Positions 1 to 11,844 are shown, counted from the stretch's first letter. The stretch is 64,000 bases of DNA from Doryteuthis pealeii (GCA_023376005.1 CM042151.1:74317554-74381553), one strand, 5' to 3'. Notes: generated by a model not told the origin, from the letters alone. Made by a program: numbers and translations.

Positions 1-61
1 AATATCAGATAATTGATATGGTACAATCTTTAGTACTAATAATAGTACTGTCTAATAATAT

Positions 62-190
62 CGGATAATTGATATAGAAACATTAAAAAGTGAAAGTAAA
101 TCTAAATTTGGGGATCAATTTACAATCAACATATGGTGGCAAATAGGGTCTTAACTTAGTGAACAATACAAGCATGGTACTATAACCCGT
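62..190 (+). repeat. X-family interspersed repeat, fragment
   Basis: The stretch with AAACATTAAAAAGTGAAAG followed by a motif ending in CTTAACTTAGTGA recurs at about 35,680-35,760, 35,925-36,010 and, more diverged, near 27,294-27,380 and 44,280-44,370. It is non-coding. The copies near 27 and 44 kb lie in the upstream regions of ZNF genes, so this family and the ZNF introns share ancestry. Bases 191-430 hold no recognisable feature. Confidence 0.6.
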
Positions 191-429
191 CGGTCGCTAC
201 TGAGCTAAAGGGCTCACAGAATTTCCAAAATCGGATTTTCTGCATCAACCATGGATTGCAGGGTCTCTATATTTGCTGAAAGTCTAGCCGAATGACCACA
301 TTGTGTCAGATCTCAAACGACTAGAAATCTCCTATAGAAACTGATTTCCAAGGTTAACGGCAGCCTAGTGGTCAAATAAAAAACGACTCTTTTTCTTTTT
401 TTAAAACTCAACAACATTTACATTCAAAC

Positions 430-800
430 AAAAGAATACAAACTATTATTTCTCAAGTCTGTGGGAGCGATGGACCTCTAATTAATAACTTTTGGTCTTC
501 TGCAAGGTATTGTGCAAAACAGTTCGTAAAGTTGACTAAGTTTTTCAATGGTCTTAGCTGAAGTCAGTTTCTGTCGGCTCTCAGTATCAGCGTTAATCTT
601 CTCTACTAGCGCAGTCAGCTAATCTCCAAGCATGCTTGGCTTCATCTCATCTTCACCTAGTTCTCTTAGCTTGGTCTTGTCTGCCCGTTTTGGCCTCATC
701 TGATTTTTCATGAAAAACGTCTCAATCAACTGGACATTCTGATTTCCGGAGATATCAGAAATTTTCTCTGGACTTCCCACTTTATCAAGGGTACCGCCCT
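430..800 (-). pseudogene. Degenerate protein-coding remnant, unrecognised
   Basis: The reverse strand from about 780 to 480 translates as an almost open frame of roughly 100 residues, rich in charged residues, with a single internal TAG. It includes the peptides MRPKRADKTKLRELGEDEMK and ALVEKINADTESRQKLTSAK. Composition is far less AT-biased than the flanks, which is why I read it as former coding DNA. The frame breaks on both sides and no start or splice sites are evident. It could be a gag-like piece of a retroelement or a host-gene fragment; I do not recognise the family. A possible second piece lies on the same strand at about 1,020-1,200. Confidence 0.3.
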
Positions 801-1299
801 CTCCTCAATTCTAACTACCAATAGAATTCACTTCCGCCAAATTGACAGGGGCTCAGTTTTTCCGGTGTTTCCCAACAAAATGTGTGGTCTTAAATACATT
901 TGGTTTTGTTTTTAATTCATTTCTTCCGGTCATCTATAAAACAAAGAAGTTATCTTTTTCTTAAGTGGAAAAAGGAAAATAATAAAAAAAATTTCCTCAA
1001 GGGCCCAAGATAATCATGGTCAACCGACTTCCGGATTATCTTTTTTTCTGTGTGACTCTGCACCATCCTGTCTGGTCACATCAAAAGGCTGTCTCAATCG
1101 CAGCCGATTCAAAGGGACTTGCTTCTGGGAGGTCTTCTGATTGTGTGGCCTTATCATTGCTACCATCTGTTTTGACCCTACTCCGACTCCAGCTTTAAAT
1201 TTCCATTTTTTTTGTTTTTTTCTCTCTTTCTTTTTTCTAATTTCAAATGAAGAAATCAGGTCACAGTACAACATGCCATTTTCCAGGAGTTTAAAATTC

Positions 1300-1686
1300 A
1301 CTATTAAAAACCATTAAAAAAGGTAAAAAGCAGGCAATACCCCATACAGACTATTATGGATGCACACTATTAGTCTCATAAATAAGAAGGTGGGACCTTA
1401 ACTTAGTGACTAGATTTCTTAACAACATTCTATTTTGTCCCTGATATTTATTTAGCTACATGCATACAATCATGGTACAACATACCATCTTTCAGGTGTA
1501 TAAAATTTACTATTAGTCTGGTAGATCAGATGGACTGGGAAAAAATTGTTACCAAGCTAAAGTTGGTATTTTTTGAAAGCTAAGGAAATCCTCTTTTAAA
1601 ATTTGAAAACTCCTCTTTTTGACCCCAGGGGAAAATCTTTTAGAGGGGAAAGTATGCAAACCAGATTTAAAATGAGGAATGTAGAG

Positions 1687-1717
<31 letters not shown>

Positions 1718-2470
1718 TTAAAAATACAGCTATGAAACAGTACATTATATAAGCAAAGTCCAATTGAATAAGAGAAAATACTTTTTGTATCAATTCAAAG
1801 AAAAATATTGTTTATAAAAATTTTAAAAATTTAAAAAAACTATCAAAAAGAAAACACAATACAAAAATTACTTTTTTAAATTTTAAGAAAATAACTTTTT
1901 TCAGATCTTGTAAGGAAATGTTTTTTTTTTTTTTATTCAAACAACAGTTTTACAGTTCTTCCTGTCTCTTTTGTGAAAATTTAGTGACTAGATTTGTAAA
2001 CAACATTCTATTTTGTCTCTGATATTTATTTAGCTACATGCATACAAATATGGTACAATATGCAATCTTCCAGGTGTTTGAAATTCACTATTAGATTTTT
2101 AAGAGAATAAAAATAGTTCAATTGAATAAGAGGAAAAGACTTTTTTGCATCAATTCAAAGAAAAATATTGTTTATAAAAAAAAACTAAGAAGACACAATA
2201 CCAAAATTACTTTTTTAAATTCTAAGAAAATAACTTTTTTCAATCTTGAAAGTTTTTAATTTTTTCACAATATTTTTTCATGTTTTTTGGATTCAAGCAT
2301 TCTACAAATGTAAAAAAAAAACACCACAACAATGTTAAACGATAGACCTATTTTTTTTTATTTTAATATAATTTTGTTATAAAATTAAGTCCTTAATGAA
2401 TAAAGTACTGACAATTTCATTAATTTTGACAATTATGACTTTTTTTAAAGTTTTAAAATTTTAAAAAATT
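1300..2470 (+). repeat. X-family repeat, two tandem sub-copies
   Basis: Two related blocks follow one another (about 1,390-1,900 and 1,975-2,470). Both carry the stretch around CTACATGCATACAA, then TTCAATTGAATAAGAG, then an A/T-rich tail with AAGAAAATAACTTTTTTC. Near 1,305-1,365 there is a short motif resembling the segment just before the reverse-transcriptase YADD box of the LINE at 33.6 kb. The second block contains the uninterrupted site (TA at 2,114-2,115) that is occupied by a mariner transposon at 36 kb. A (TA)n tract lies at about 1,688-1,716. Confidence 0.6.
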
Positions 2471-2483
2471 AGATTCCTACTAC

Positions 2484-3285
2484 TAGGTACCACCAAAAAA
2501 GGTCACGTGATCAGTTTAGGCCATATTGAAGGAAGAAATGTTAAGATTTTATATTTTATTTTAAATCTAGCAAAAAGTAATAACGAACATAAAGAGTTGT
2601 TACAAAGAAAAACAATTAATTCAAAGACCAACTTATCTGATTGGGGAAAAATTACTCACCGTTATCTTGAAAAGTATGTAAAACAATTGTTTTTTTTACA
2701 ACAGGGTTAATTTCTTTATTGATATTTTTTAGTAGAATTCATGATGCTTTTACTAAAATGCTCTCGCATCAATACATAGAAATATTCTGATATAATTATT
2801 CAGATTCTAATCTTTATTGAAAAAAAGTAAAAACCTTTTTTTTGTTGGTTCATTTTTTCATATTTCATAAAATAAAATAGGGGGTTAGTCTTCGTAAAAA
2901 AATATTTCCCCCAATATTTTTTAGGAAAAAACCTATTTCAAAACTATCTTCATCCAAAGGTAAGTAATTCTGGAAATTGTCATGAAAATCGGAACATTAA
3001 TTAAGTTTTCATAGAATTTTTAATAAAACCGGTAGTCTTAACTTGTTTTTGGCTACGTTAAATTTCAATTGATTTAACAGAGCAAAACTGTAAACATTGT
3101 TTTCATTCATAATTTTCATTATTTCCCTAAGATGAAAACTTTTAAAAAAGAATCATCAGAAGTTCTTTTAATGTTGCTTCTATTGAATGGACAAAAAAAA
3201 TTTCAAGATAATATTAACCTTTATGCAAGTTTCATTATATTAAATATATAGGGTGGGGGGTAAATTTCACAGGGAAAAAACATAC
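2484..3285. repeat. TAGGTACCACCA-family element, truncated
   Basis: It begins with TAGGTACCACCA and continues with the family's left-end sequence (GGTCACGTGATCAGTTTAGG). It ends near a G-run and AAATTTCACAGGG, but lacks the closing TGGTGGTACCTA terminus. A 67-codon frame inside (2,507-2,710) recurs only as non-open diverged sequence in other copies, so I treat it as non-coding. Confidence 0.6.
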
Positions 3286-3410
3286 TTAAATATAAAATAT
3301 TGCTAACATTTCTGATGATGAACCTACTTAAATTCCGATCTGATGAATAGGACTCGACACAAAAAATTAATCTCACTTCTTAAAAATCTTTCAACGATTG
3401 GTAAAGAATA

Positions 3411-4370
3411 GGGACTGGCATTTTTGTCATCTGCTACGGATTTTAAAAGCAAATTAAAAATAATTAAATCTATTATTTAAGGTCAAACTTTGTCTAAATC
3501 GATAAGTAGTATCATAATAACCATCATTAAAAAAGAAAAATATCATCAGATATGCAGTTTATTTTTAATAGATTTAAAACTATTTGTTTTGGTCAATTTC
3601 GACGTGATCCGACATTCTGTCTATTTTTCAATGGTTTTATGAGCTTGTTTACAATTTTTATGTAATGTTCGCGATTGCAAAAAAATTACCAAAAATCAGG
3701 TAATTATCCGATTTTAATTAAATTTTCAGTAATGCATCAGTTATTTTATTTCAAAACTTTAATTTAGTATTTTTGCAATGAAAAATTAATATATAAAATT
3801 CATTTAAAATGTGAAAAGACTGATTTTCTGTTTAAAATGTTATATTTTTAGATTCTAGAGACACATAAAGTAATAAGTTTTGAAGAAAAACTCTATTGAA
3901 AATGTACCCCCCCCCCCTTTTTAAGCAGAAAAAATATAAATGTATATTTTTTTCTTTTATAAGATAATAGCCAATTAAATAATTATTGAAATGAGTAAAA
4001 AAGAAATCTAAAAAAAATTAATTATTTATTATTTTTTTACATTTTATTTTTCAATTTTTGGTACTTATTTTCTCATAGAAAAGCCACCGAAATTTTTTTT
4101 TGTTTCTATTCATAAGTTTGGTCTTTTATCTCATTATCTATACTGTAATTAGAAAACCACAAGACCAACTTGAAAAAAAAAGTTACGCCCCCAACATAAG
4201 GTGGGGGGTAAAAAATAAGTGACCTGAAAAAAAAATGAGAAAGTTTTGAAATAAAATAAATAATGCATTATAAAGATCGTTCATTGATAAATAAACACTG
4301 AACATTTCATTAAAATCCGATATTTTGTCAAAAAACGCATTTTAGGCTCAGTTTGTCAGTACCTAAACTT
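3411..4370. repeat. B-family repeat copy
   Basis: Its ends resemble those of the B-family copies at 46,565-47,292 and 47,782-49,137: a TTTGTC.TCTGCTA-like start and an end reading AAAAACGCATTTTAGGCTCA. The interior has a C-run near 3,907 and a G-run near 4,204 at conserved places. No coding potential is seen. The end motif recurs at about 4,480-4,510. Confidence 0.5.
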
Positions 4371-4513
4371 ATAAGTTTCTTCGTATTACTTATTATTGTA
4401 CGTACACTATGTGGGGGTAATGGAGCGTGAAAAAAAAAAAAAACGACAAAATACCCTGCACTTTTAATATGGCTAAAGTCAAAAACGCATGTTAGGCTCA
4501 GTTTGCCAGTATC

Positions 4514-5168
4514 TAGTAAGAAGAACAGTTTTCTCGTTTATTCCTACCATAAAATAAACTGAACAGTTTTCTCGTTTATTCCTACCATAAGATAAATTGA
4601 ACCCTCATTTGTCTTAGCAACATTTTTCTTGCACCCGTTATTTTACAATACTAAATATATTTTATTTATTTATTTTAATATTCACTTCAATGAGTATATT
4701 CTAAAAATTTTTAATTTGTGAGAATGGTTAGTTTTAAAGTGGGGGCTCGTTTTACAGTTTAGGTATACATTGGATCCTCCTTTTATGACCGTAATTTTAT
4801 TTTGTCATCGACGATGATTAAAATCTGACGTTTTTATTTTAGAGTACCAAAGCCAAAAAGAAAAGAAATAACAACAAAAGGTAATATTCAACTTTTTACT
4901 CGTAAATTCCTACCATAAAATTATGGTAGAAATTTACGAGTAAAAAGTTGAAGTGTAAAAACGAACCCCCACTTTAAAACTAACCATTCTCACAAAATAA
5001 AAACTTTTAGAATATACATATTGAACTGAATATTAAAATAAATAAGAAAATATATTTAGTATTGTAAAATAATGGGTGCAAGAAAAATAAAACATTTATT
5101 GCAAAAACAAGGATATAAAATGAGGGTTCAGTTTATTTTATGCTAGGAATAAACGAGAAAACTGTTCT
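4514..5168. repeat. Large inverted repeat with nested palindrome
   Basis: The left arm (about 4,514-4,762) and right arm (about 4,950-5,168) are imperfect reverse complements. Both arms contain ACAGTTTTCTCGTTTATTCC, TTCTTGCACCC and AATGGTTAGTTTTAAAGTGG when read in the appropriate direction. The spacer contains a second, nearly perfect palindrome at about 4,886-4,953 whose arms read AACTTTTTACTCGTAAATT. The left arm carries a roughly 40-bp internal duplication. Single-stranded, this would fold into a long hairpin. Confidence 0.75.
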
Positions 5169-5263
5169 TTTTTTTCCACCTATTTATATCAAGAAAGGAT
5201 AAAGTATTCTCAGAAATTTTAAAATCATTTTACTTTTTCATCTTTTTTACTGCAAATTACGTT

Positions 5264-5284
5264 TGTGTGTGTGTGTGTGTGTGT
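5264..5284. repeat. (GT)n microsatellite
   Basis: An uninterrupted GT dinucleotide run, seen directly. Confidence 0.9.
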
Positions 5285-5285
5285 T

Positions 5286-6480
5286 TTATTTGTAAAGAGA
5301 AATAATAACATAACGTTATACTTACTTCTTTCTCTTTTCTTTCGTCTGATTTTTCTTCCTTACGTGTTATACAACGTTAGAAAAAAGGGGAAAATGTAAT
5401 ATTTCGAATAAAACTAATGTATTCTGGTTGAATGAAGTTAAAAACATGTCGTTCATTTGCAATCAATTCAAAAAGGTTTTCTAAAAATGAAAAGCAAGGG
5501 AGTTAATTATGTTTTTTCTATTTTGACAAAAATTCACATTAATTGAATTAATTACATTAATTAATTAATTTACATTAATTGAATTAATCCTTAAAAATTT
5601 ACATTGATTGAATTAATCCTTAAAATTAATTCAACTGTAAAGATTTACAATAATATTTTTATTTTTTTTGTTTATTATTAGTTTTATAAAATGCCTAATT
5701 GTTAAAATTTTTTCTTTTTCATCAAATAGGAACGTGCAAAACACGGAGATTATTAAAAAAATATTTTAAAACGTCAATAAAAAATTGAAAATTAACTTTT
5801 TAATATTTTATTTTACGTTTAATATAAAGAACAATTCCAAGTTTATGTGTTATAAAAAAGAAAAAACAAATTTATCTTACATAAAACCTAAATTTTTGCA
5901 TTTAAAAGTAAATTACCGTAAAATACCGCCATTTCTTAATCTTTGTTGACAAAATTATCTTATCTTGACGTGTGCACTTTTTTTGTATGGAGAATTATAC
6001 ATAATATGTTTTCAAACAAATAAAATAATAGATTTCTTCAAACACTGTTTGTTTGAGTTCTACAAAGTATAATTATACTAGCCTCACGGATTTGAACCTA
6101 TTATCACTGAAGCAAAAAATAGCAACAACATCAATACCCAAAACCAGATTTGTTTATATCCTTAGCCCCTGCATTAATAAAAATGACGACAATTTGTAAT
6201 TCAAACATTATTTTCAATTAAAAAAAAATAAAAACCGAAATACGTTATGTCATTATTTTTAGCTAGATATTTTTTATACAATATTTTCTTTGATCAATAA
6301 ATACAATTTTGATATCCGTTGCTAAAGAAAAGTATTTATTTTACATTTTATAAATTTAAAAAAATCCCTGACAAAAAAACAAAAACAAGTAGACAATAGG
6401 AACTTTTAATATAAAATTCTTTAGAAAATAACCTAACAATTTAGAAAAAAAAAGAAAAAAAAAAGAAACATTTTTTCTTA
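5286..6480. repeat. Diverged non-coding repeats
   Basis: The segment near 5,300-5,500 is similar to 31,640-31,880 (shared AACGTTATACTTACTTCTTT). The segment near 5,730-5,960 is similar to 45,890-46,100 and, inverted, to 49,560-49,730 (shared TATAAAGAACAATTCCAAG). At 5,530-5,640 a short ACATTAATTGAATTAAT motif is repeated several times. No gene is visible. Confidence 0.5.
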
Positions 6481-6514
6481 TTTACGAGATTTAAGTTTCA
6501 ATGTTAAAGATGCC

Positions 6515-7906
6515 TACGTACCACCAATTTGACCCTGTGCAATTTACCCCCCCCCCCTACATTTAACACAATGAAACTTGCAGAAAAAAATATTTTCTTG
6601 AAAAGATTTTTTTCCATTCGAAAGAAAAAATATTAAACAAACTTCTGATGATTTTTTAAATTTTTTATCAGCTTACGAAAATAATGAAAATTATGATTGA
6701 AAAACAATGTTTTCATTTTGCACTGTTAAATCAACTGAAATTTAACGTAGCTAAAAACAAGTTACGATAAGAGGATTTTTTAAAAAATTCTATGAAAAAA
6801 TCAATTAATAATCTGATTTTCTCGAAAATTTCCATAAATGTTTACCATAGGATGTAAATACATCTGAAATAGTTTTTTTCTAAAATATATTAGGGGAAAT
6901 ATTTTTTACGAGGTCTATTCCCCCCCCCTATTTATTTTATGAAATAAAAAAAAATGACGCGTCAGAAAATTTTTTTTCTTTTTTCTATAAAGATAAGAGT
7001 CTGAATAACTATATCAATGAAATTGTATGAATGTACAAGGTCTAGTTTTTTGAGGAAAAATTAATGAAATCGGAAATAAAAAGTGCAAAAAAATGTCATA
7101 ATTAATATTTGAAAACTTTTTTTGCTTTTTATAATTGGTATGTACTATATTCTATTAAATTGTCAACAAAAAAAAAATTTTGTTTAAGAAATTAATTTTT
7201 AAGAGATTTTCAATCTTTTGTGTGATTAAATATTTTTATTTTCTGCGTGAAATAAATTAATTTTTTTTTTCCTGCGTCAAAAAATCGAATTTTTCACGGA
7301 TATTTAAAAATATGAATTTTATAATTCAGGTGCACTAAACATTGGTCCGATACGAGCTCGATTAATATTTTTAAAAGAATTTGTAATTTTTATTGCTGAA
7401 TAGTAATGTGTGATCCTTAGAATGTACGGAAGGGCATTGCTGACATTTGTTTTACAAAGAGACGAGACGCTTCTAAGTAACCAAAGTTTGTTCCTATTAG
7501 GCTGACAGTGTTAGCGTGAAAAAAATTATTTTATTTAACTTTTTTCAATAATTAGAATAAAAAGTAAGTATAATAGATTATTTTATCATTTTTACTCTTA
7601 GAAAAAATATTCAAATTTTCATTCCATACTTTTACGAGTTATCGTAAAAGGGAAATAATTAGTAACTTTTCTGTCTATATTACGGTCTGAAAATTACCCT
7701 TTCGCATGTAATACGGACAGGTTTGTTTATTTTTTAAGATAACGATGTAATTTTTCCCAGTCGGATAATTTGATCTTTGAATTAACTATTTTTCTTTGTA
7801 ACAACCCTGTACGATCTTTTTTTTTTACGAGATTTTTGATAAACAAAGTTCGGAAATATCTATTTCCGTTTTATTCAAGATGGCATAAACGGTCTGGTGG
7901 TACCTA
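6515..7906. mobile_element. Complete TAGGTACCACCA-family transposon, non-autonomous
   Basis: The element is bounded by TACGTACCACCA at the left and TGGTGGTACCTA at the right, forming about 12-bp terminal inverted repeats. It is flanked by a perfect 8-bp duplication AAGATGCC (6,507-6,514 and 7,907-7,914). The 1,392-bp body has no transposase-like frame. Read in reverse it aligns along its length with 29,274-30,670. Target duplications of 8 bp are typical of hAT and P superfamilies; the assignment is open because the terminus is not a standard hAT end. Confidence 0.8.
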
Positions 7907-7914
7907 AAGATGCC

Positions 7915-8510
7915 CTATTACCAAAACCGAATTAGTAGCGATTTAGGTTTTGTTACATATGTTCTATCATTAAATTATATTTCCTAAAATGTAAAAATCA
8001 TTTATATGCCCCCCACCCCAAAAAAAGATCTTCGTTGGGGGGATCAATGCGCGAAACAAAAACTAACGAAAAAAATGATTAGCCTTTTCAATTTAGTAAC
8101 CATTTATTTACAATAAAAGTTCCTCTTTTATTACTTCATATACCGAAAGTTTTATTAAAATCGGAGAGTTAGTTTATTTTATATGATTTTTAGAAGAATT
8201 TCCTGTGATCACCCTTTTTTAGAGCCAGTGCATAGCTATCATCAAAGGGTAGATCTGCTACTTAATTAACTCAGATACGAAACAGTAATATTGTCAATAA
8301 AAATAATTTGAACAAAATTAAAATCTTTCTCATACAAAACTTTATCTGGAAAATAATTGGGTCTTCTGAAAATACAGAAAATTATTAATTAATATTAAAG
8401 ATATATTAAATTTAATATTGTCTTGAAAAATTTTTGTCCATTCAAAAGAAGAAACATTACAAAAATTTTTTAAAATTAAAAAAAGAAGCCTGATGATTAA
8501 AAAAAAATCA
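7915..8510. repeat. Repeat hosting TAGG-family insertions
   Basis: This stretch (TATTACCAAAACCGAATTAG, a C-run near 8,010, then AACAAAAACTAACGAAAAAA) recurs at 22,010-22,135 and 29,150-29,270, and inverted at about 47,460-47,760. It is the host sequence into which the 6,515-7,906 element inserted. No coding sequence is seen. Confidence 0.55.
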
Positions 8511-8925
8511 GCTTACGATAGGTATCACTAAAACGGTCACGTGATCAGTTTAGGCCATCTTGAATAAAACGGAAATGAAATTTTCCGAACTTTGTTTATA
8601 AAAAATCTCGTAAAAAAACCCAATTAATACAGGGTTGTTACAAAGAAAAACATTTAATTCAAAGATCAAATTATCCGATTGGGAAAAATTACATCGTTAT
8701 CTTAAAAAATAAGATTAAAATTTTTTTTTTTTTAAATAAATCTATCCGTATTACATGCGAAAGGGTAATTTTCAGGCCGCAATTTAGACAGAAAAAATGA
8801 CATATTATTTTTCTTTTACGATTATACATCTACATATGGCTGGTTGTAATGGACATATTTATTTTAGCCAAAATTTACTATTTAAAATGAATAAAAATTT
8901 GAAAAAATGTAATATTAAAATTTCA

Positions 8926-9165
8926 CAAGCTCAGTCGGTAGTGCATTCGGCTAAAAACCACAAGGCTCCTAGTTCAATACCGGCCCTTGCCAACTCAGCG
9001 TATGAGTAGCACAGTGATCTGTGCAGTGAAGTAAGGAGCTGATGGTAGGTGTGGTGCTCCACCCCAGATGCAAAAAATAATCTCCTTGGTCTAGCGCTAG
9101 TGAAAAGGGTATAGATTCCCTCGCTGTTTGGCTGAGATCGACTTTAGGCCACTTCAACGACATTT
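8926..9165 (+). repeat. tRNA-derived SINE, copy 1
   Basis: The head resembles a tRNA gene with a diverged A box (GCTCAGTCGGTAG) and a B-box-like TAGTTCAATACC. The unrelated body ends in TTTAGGCCACTTCAACGAC. The full unit is repeated at 9,173-9,420. The sequence is too diverged and too long to be a functional tRNA gene. tRNA-derived SINEs are mobilised by LINE machinery. Confidence 0.8.
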
Positions 9166-9172
9166 TAATTAT

Positions 9173-9420
9173 GGCCGGGTTAGCTCAGTCGGTAGAGCGT
9201 TCAGCTAGAAGCCACAAGGTTCCTAGTTCGATACCGGTCCTCGCCAACTCAGCGTATGAGTAACACAGGGATCTGTGCAGTAAAGTAAGGAGCTGATGGT
9301 AGGTGTGATGCTCTGCCTCAGACGCAAAAAACAATCTCCTTGGTCTAGCGATAGTGAAAAGGGGATAGACTCCCTCGCTGTATGGCTCATACTGACTTTA
9401 GGCCACCCTGACAACTTTAC
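9173..9420 (+). repeat. tRNA-derived SINE, copy 2
   Basis: It has a better preserved head than copy 1: GGGTTAGCTCAGTCGGTAGA (A box) and TAGTTCGATACC (B box), the internal RNA polymerase III promoter layout. The body is about 85-90 percent identical to copy 1 by eye and ends TTTAGGCCACCCTGAC before a T-rich tail. Copies 1 and 2 lie head to tail only 7 bp apart. Confidence 0.85.
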
Positions 9421-10589
9421 TTTTTACTTACTTAAAAAAAAAATGTCTTAATTTTTAAAATCGAAAATGAAATGAAAATTTGAATATTTTTTAATATAAG
9501 AGAAAAACTGATAAAATAATTAATATATACTTACTGATAATTAATATATACTTACTGATGAAAAACTGATAAAATAATTAATATATACTTAATTTTTTAT
9601 TCTAATAGGTTGAAAAATAATTTTTTTTATGCAAGAAAAACAAACAATAGTTTCTGTGAAGCATTTTGTCTCTTTGTATAAAAACAAAACAAATATGTCA
9701 GTTTTGCTCTTCCGTATATTCTAAGAATCACACATTACTATTCAACAATAAAAATTACAATTCAGATCGGACCAATTTTAGTTCACCTGAATTCTAAAAT
9801 TCATATATCTGTAAAAAATTCGATTTTTTGACCCAGAAAAAACAATTTATTTATTTCACGCAGAAAAAAAAAATATTTAAGCACACAGAAGATTGAAAAT
9901 CTCTTAAAAATTAATTTCTTAAAAGAATTTTTTTTCTTTTTTTACAATTTAATAGAATATAGTACATATAAATTAAAAAAGCAAAAAAAAGTTTTCAAAT
10001 ATTAATATTAAGACATTTTTTTGCACTTTTTATTTCCGATTTCATTAATTTTTCCTTAAAAAACTATTGCGTTGTATGTTATACAATTTTTTTGATATAG
10101 TTATTCAGACTCTTATCTTTATAGAAAAAAATAAAAAAGTTTTCTGACGGGTCATTTTTTTATCTCATAAAATAAAATAAAATAGATAGACCACGTAAAA
10201 AAATATTTCCCCTAATATATTTCAGGAAAAAACTATTTCAGATATATTTACATCCAAAGGTAAACATTCATGGAAATTTTCGGGAAAATCAGATTATTAA
10301 TTGATTTTTCATAGAATTTAAAAAAAAAACTCTTATCATAACTTGTTTTTACCTACATTAAATTTCAGTTGATAAATCAATTGTTTTTCAATTATTATTT
10401 TCATTATTTCCATGAGCTCAATTCTTTTTAAATAATTAGGAGTTTGTTTAATGTTTTCTCTTTCGAATGTAAAAAATTTTCAAGAAAATATTAATTTTTT
10501 TGCAAGTTTCATTGTGTTAATATGGGGGGGGGGTAAATTTCACAGGGTAAAATTGGTGGTACCTAGCTTACGGAAATAATGAAAATTAT

Positions 10590-11650
10590 GGTCTTCCATG
10601 TGAAATTTACCCCCCCACACACACACACACACTATATTTAACACAATGAAACTTGCATAAAGGTTAATATTATCTTGAAAAAGTTTTGTCCATTCGAATG
10701 AAGAAACATTAAACTCCTGATGATCTTTTAAAAATTTTCAACTTACGGAAATAATGAAAATTATAAACGAAAACAATGTTTACATTTTTTTTAAATTTAA
10801 ATCAATTGAAAAATTAACGTAGCCAAAAACAAGTTATGGCAAGAGACCTTTTTAAAATTCTATGAAATTTTTTTATTTTATGAAATATGAAAAAAGGATC
10901 CTACAAAAAATGATTTTTACTTTTGTTTTCTATAAAGTTAAGAGTTTGAAAAATTATATCAGAAGATTTTTATATGTTTCAATTAAAGAGTTTTTTTAGT
11001 AAAGTTAAAAAATATTTCTTTCTTCCTTCAATATGGTCTAAACTGACCACGTGGCGTATGTTGGTGGTACATAGTAGCCAAAAACAAGTTACGACTTTTT
11101 TTTTAAATTCTCAAAAAATCAATTAATGGGCTGATTTTCATGAAAATTTTTTATTACTTACCTTTTGGTGAAAATATGTCTGAAATAGGTTTTTCCTAAA
11201 ATATATAAAGGGAAAATATTTTTTTACGGGGTCTAACCCCCTATTTATTTTATGAAATATGAAAAAATGAACTGACAAAAAAGAATTTTTACTTTTTTCT
11301 ATAAAGATAAGAGTCTTAATAATTATATCAGAAGATTTTTATAAGTTTCTATATGGGAGTTTTTTTTTTACTAAAAGAACCATGAATTTAGAATTCTTCT
11401 ACAAAATATCAATAAAGATATAAACCCTGTTGCAAAAAAAAAAAGTCTGTTTTATTTACTTTTTCAAGATAACGGTGTGTAATTTTTCCCAATCAGATAA
11501 TTTGGTCTTTGAATTAATTGTTTTCTTTGTAACAATCTTTATGTTCATTTTTTTGTTTTGTGAGATTCAAAAAAATTTTTTTTTAATATTTATGTTTCTC
11601 CTTCAATATTGCATAAACTGATCACATGATGTATTTTGGTGGTACCTAAC
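10590..11650. repeat. Nested TAGG-family fragments
   Basis: One fragment runs from the C-run near 10,610 (left terminus lost) to TTGGTGGTACATAG at about 11,077. The enclosing copy resumes with AAAAACAAGTTACGAC and ends at TTGGTGGTACCTA near 11,650. A (CA)n tract sits at 10,617-10,632. No coding frame is convincing. 11,655-11,840 is a diverged copy of 8,280-8,400. Confidence 0.6.
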
Positions 11651-11844
11651 AAACAGGAACACTGTCATTAAAAATAATTTTGAAAACATTGAAATCTTTT
11701 TTGTACAAAACTTTATTTGCAAAACATTTGGCTCTTCTGAAAATACAGACCTTTGTTATTTGATATTAAATTTATTTATTTTCAGATTTTCTTTTCTTTC
11801 ATTTAGAAATTTTAATGAATTTTGAGAAAGGTAGTGTCTAGCAC

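Larger units (their letters stand above)
8519..10565. mobile_element. TAGGTACCACCA-family element nested in another copy
   Basis: The left end TAGGTATCAC is a diverged family terminus and the right end is TGGTGGTACCTA. The flanks are GCTTACGA (8,511-8,518) and GCTTACGG (10,566-10,573), an 8-bp target duplication with one mismatch. The host sequence CAGCTTACG.AAATAATGAA is itself internal to the same family, as at 6,671, so this is insertion of one family member into another. Two SINEs interrupt the body at 8,926-9,420. Confidence 0.7.

Noticed and set aside
185..235. Possible tRNA-like A box (TTTAGCTCAGTAGC on the minus strand)
   Set aside because: No B box at the proper distance and no cloverleaf can be drawn, so it is neither a tRNA gene nor a supported SINE.
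9173..9250. Functional tRNA gene
   Set aside because: It has A- and B-box-like motifs, but acceptor-stem pairing is lacking and the sequence continues into a repeated SINE body.
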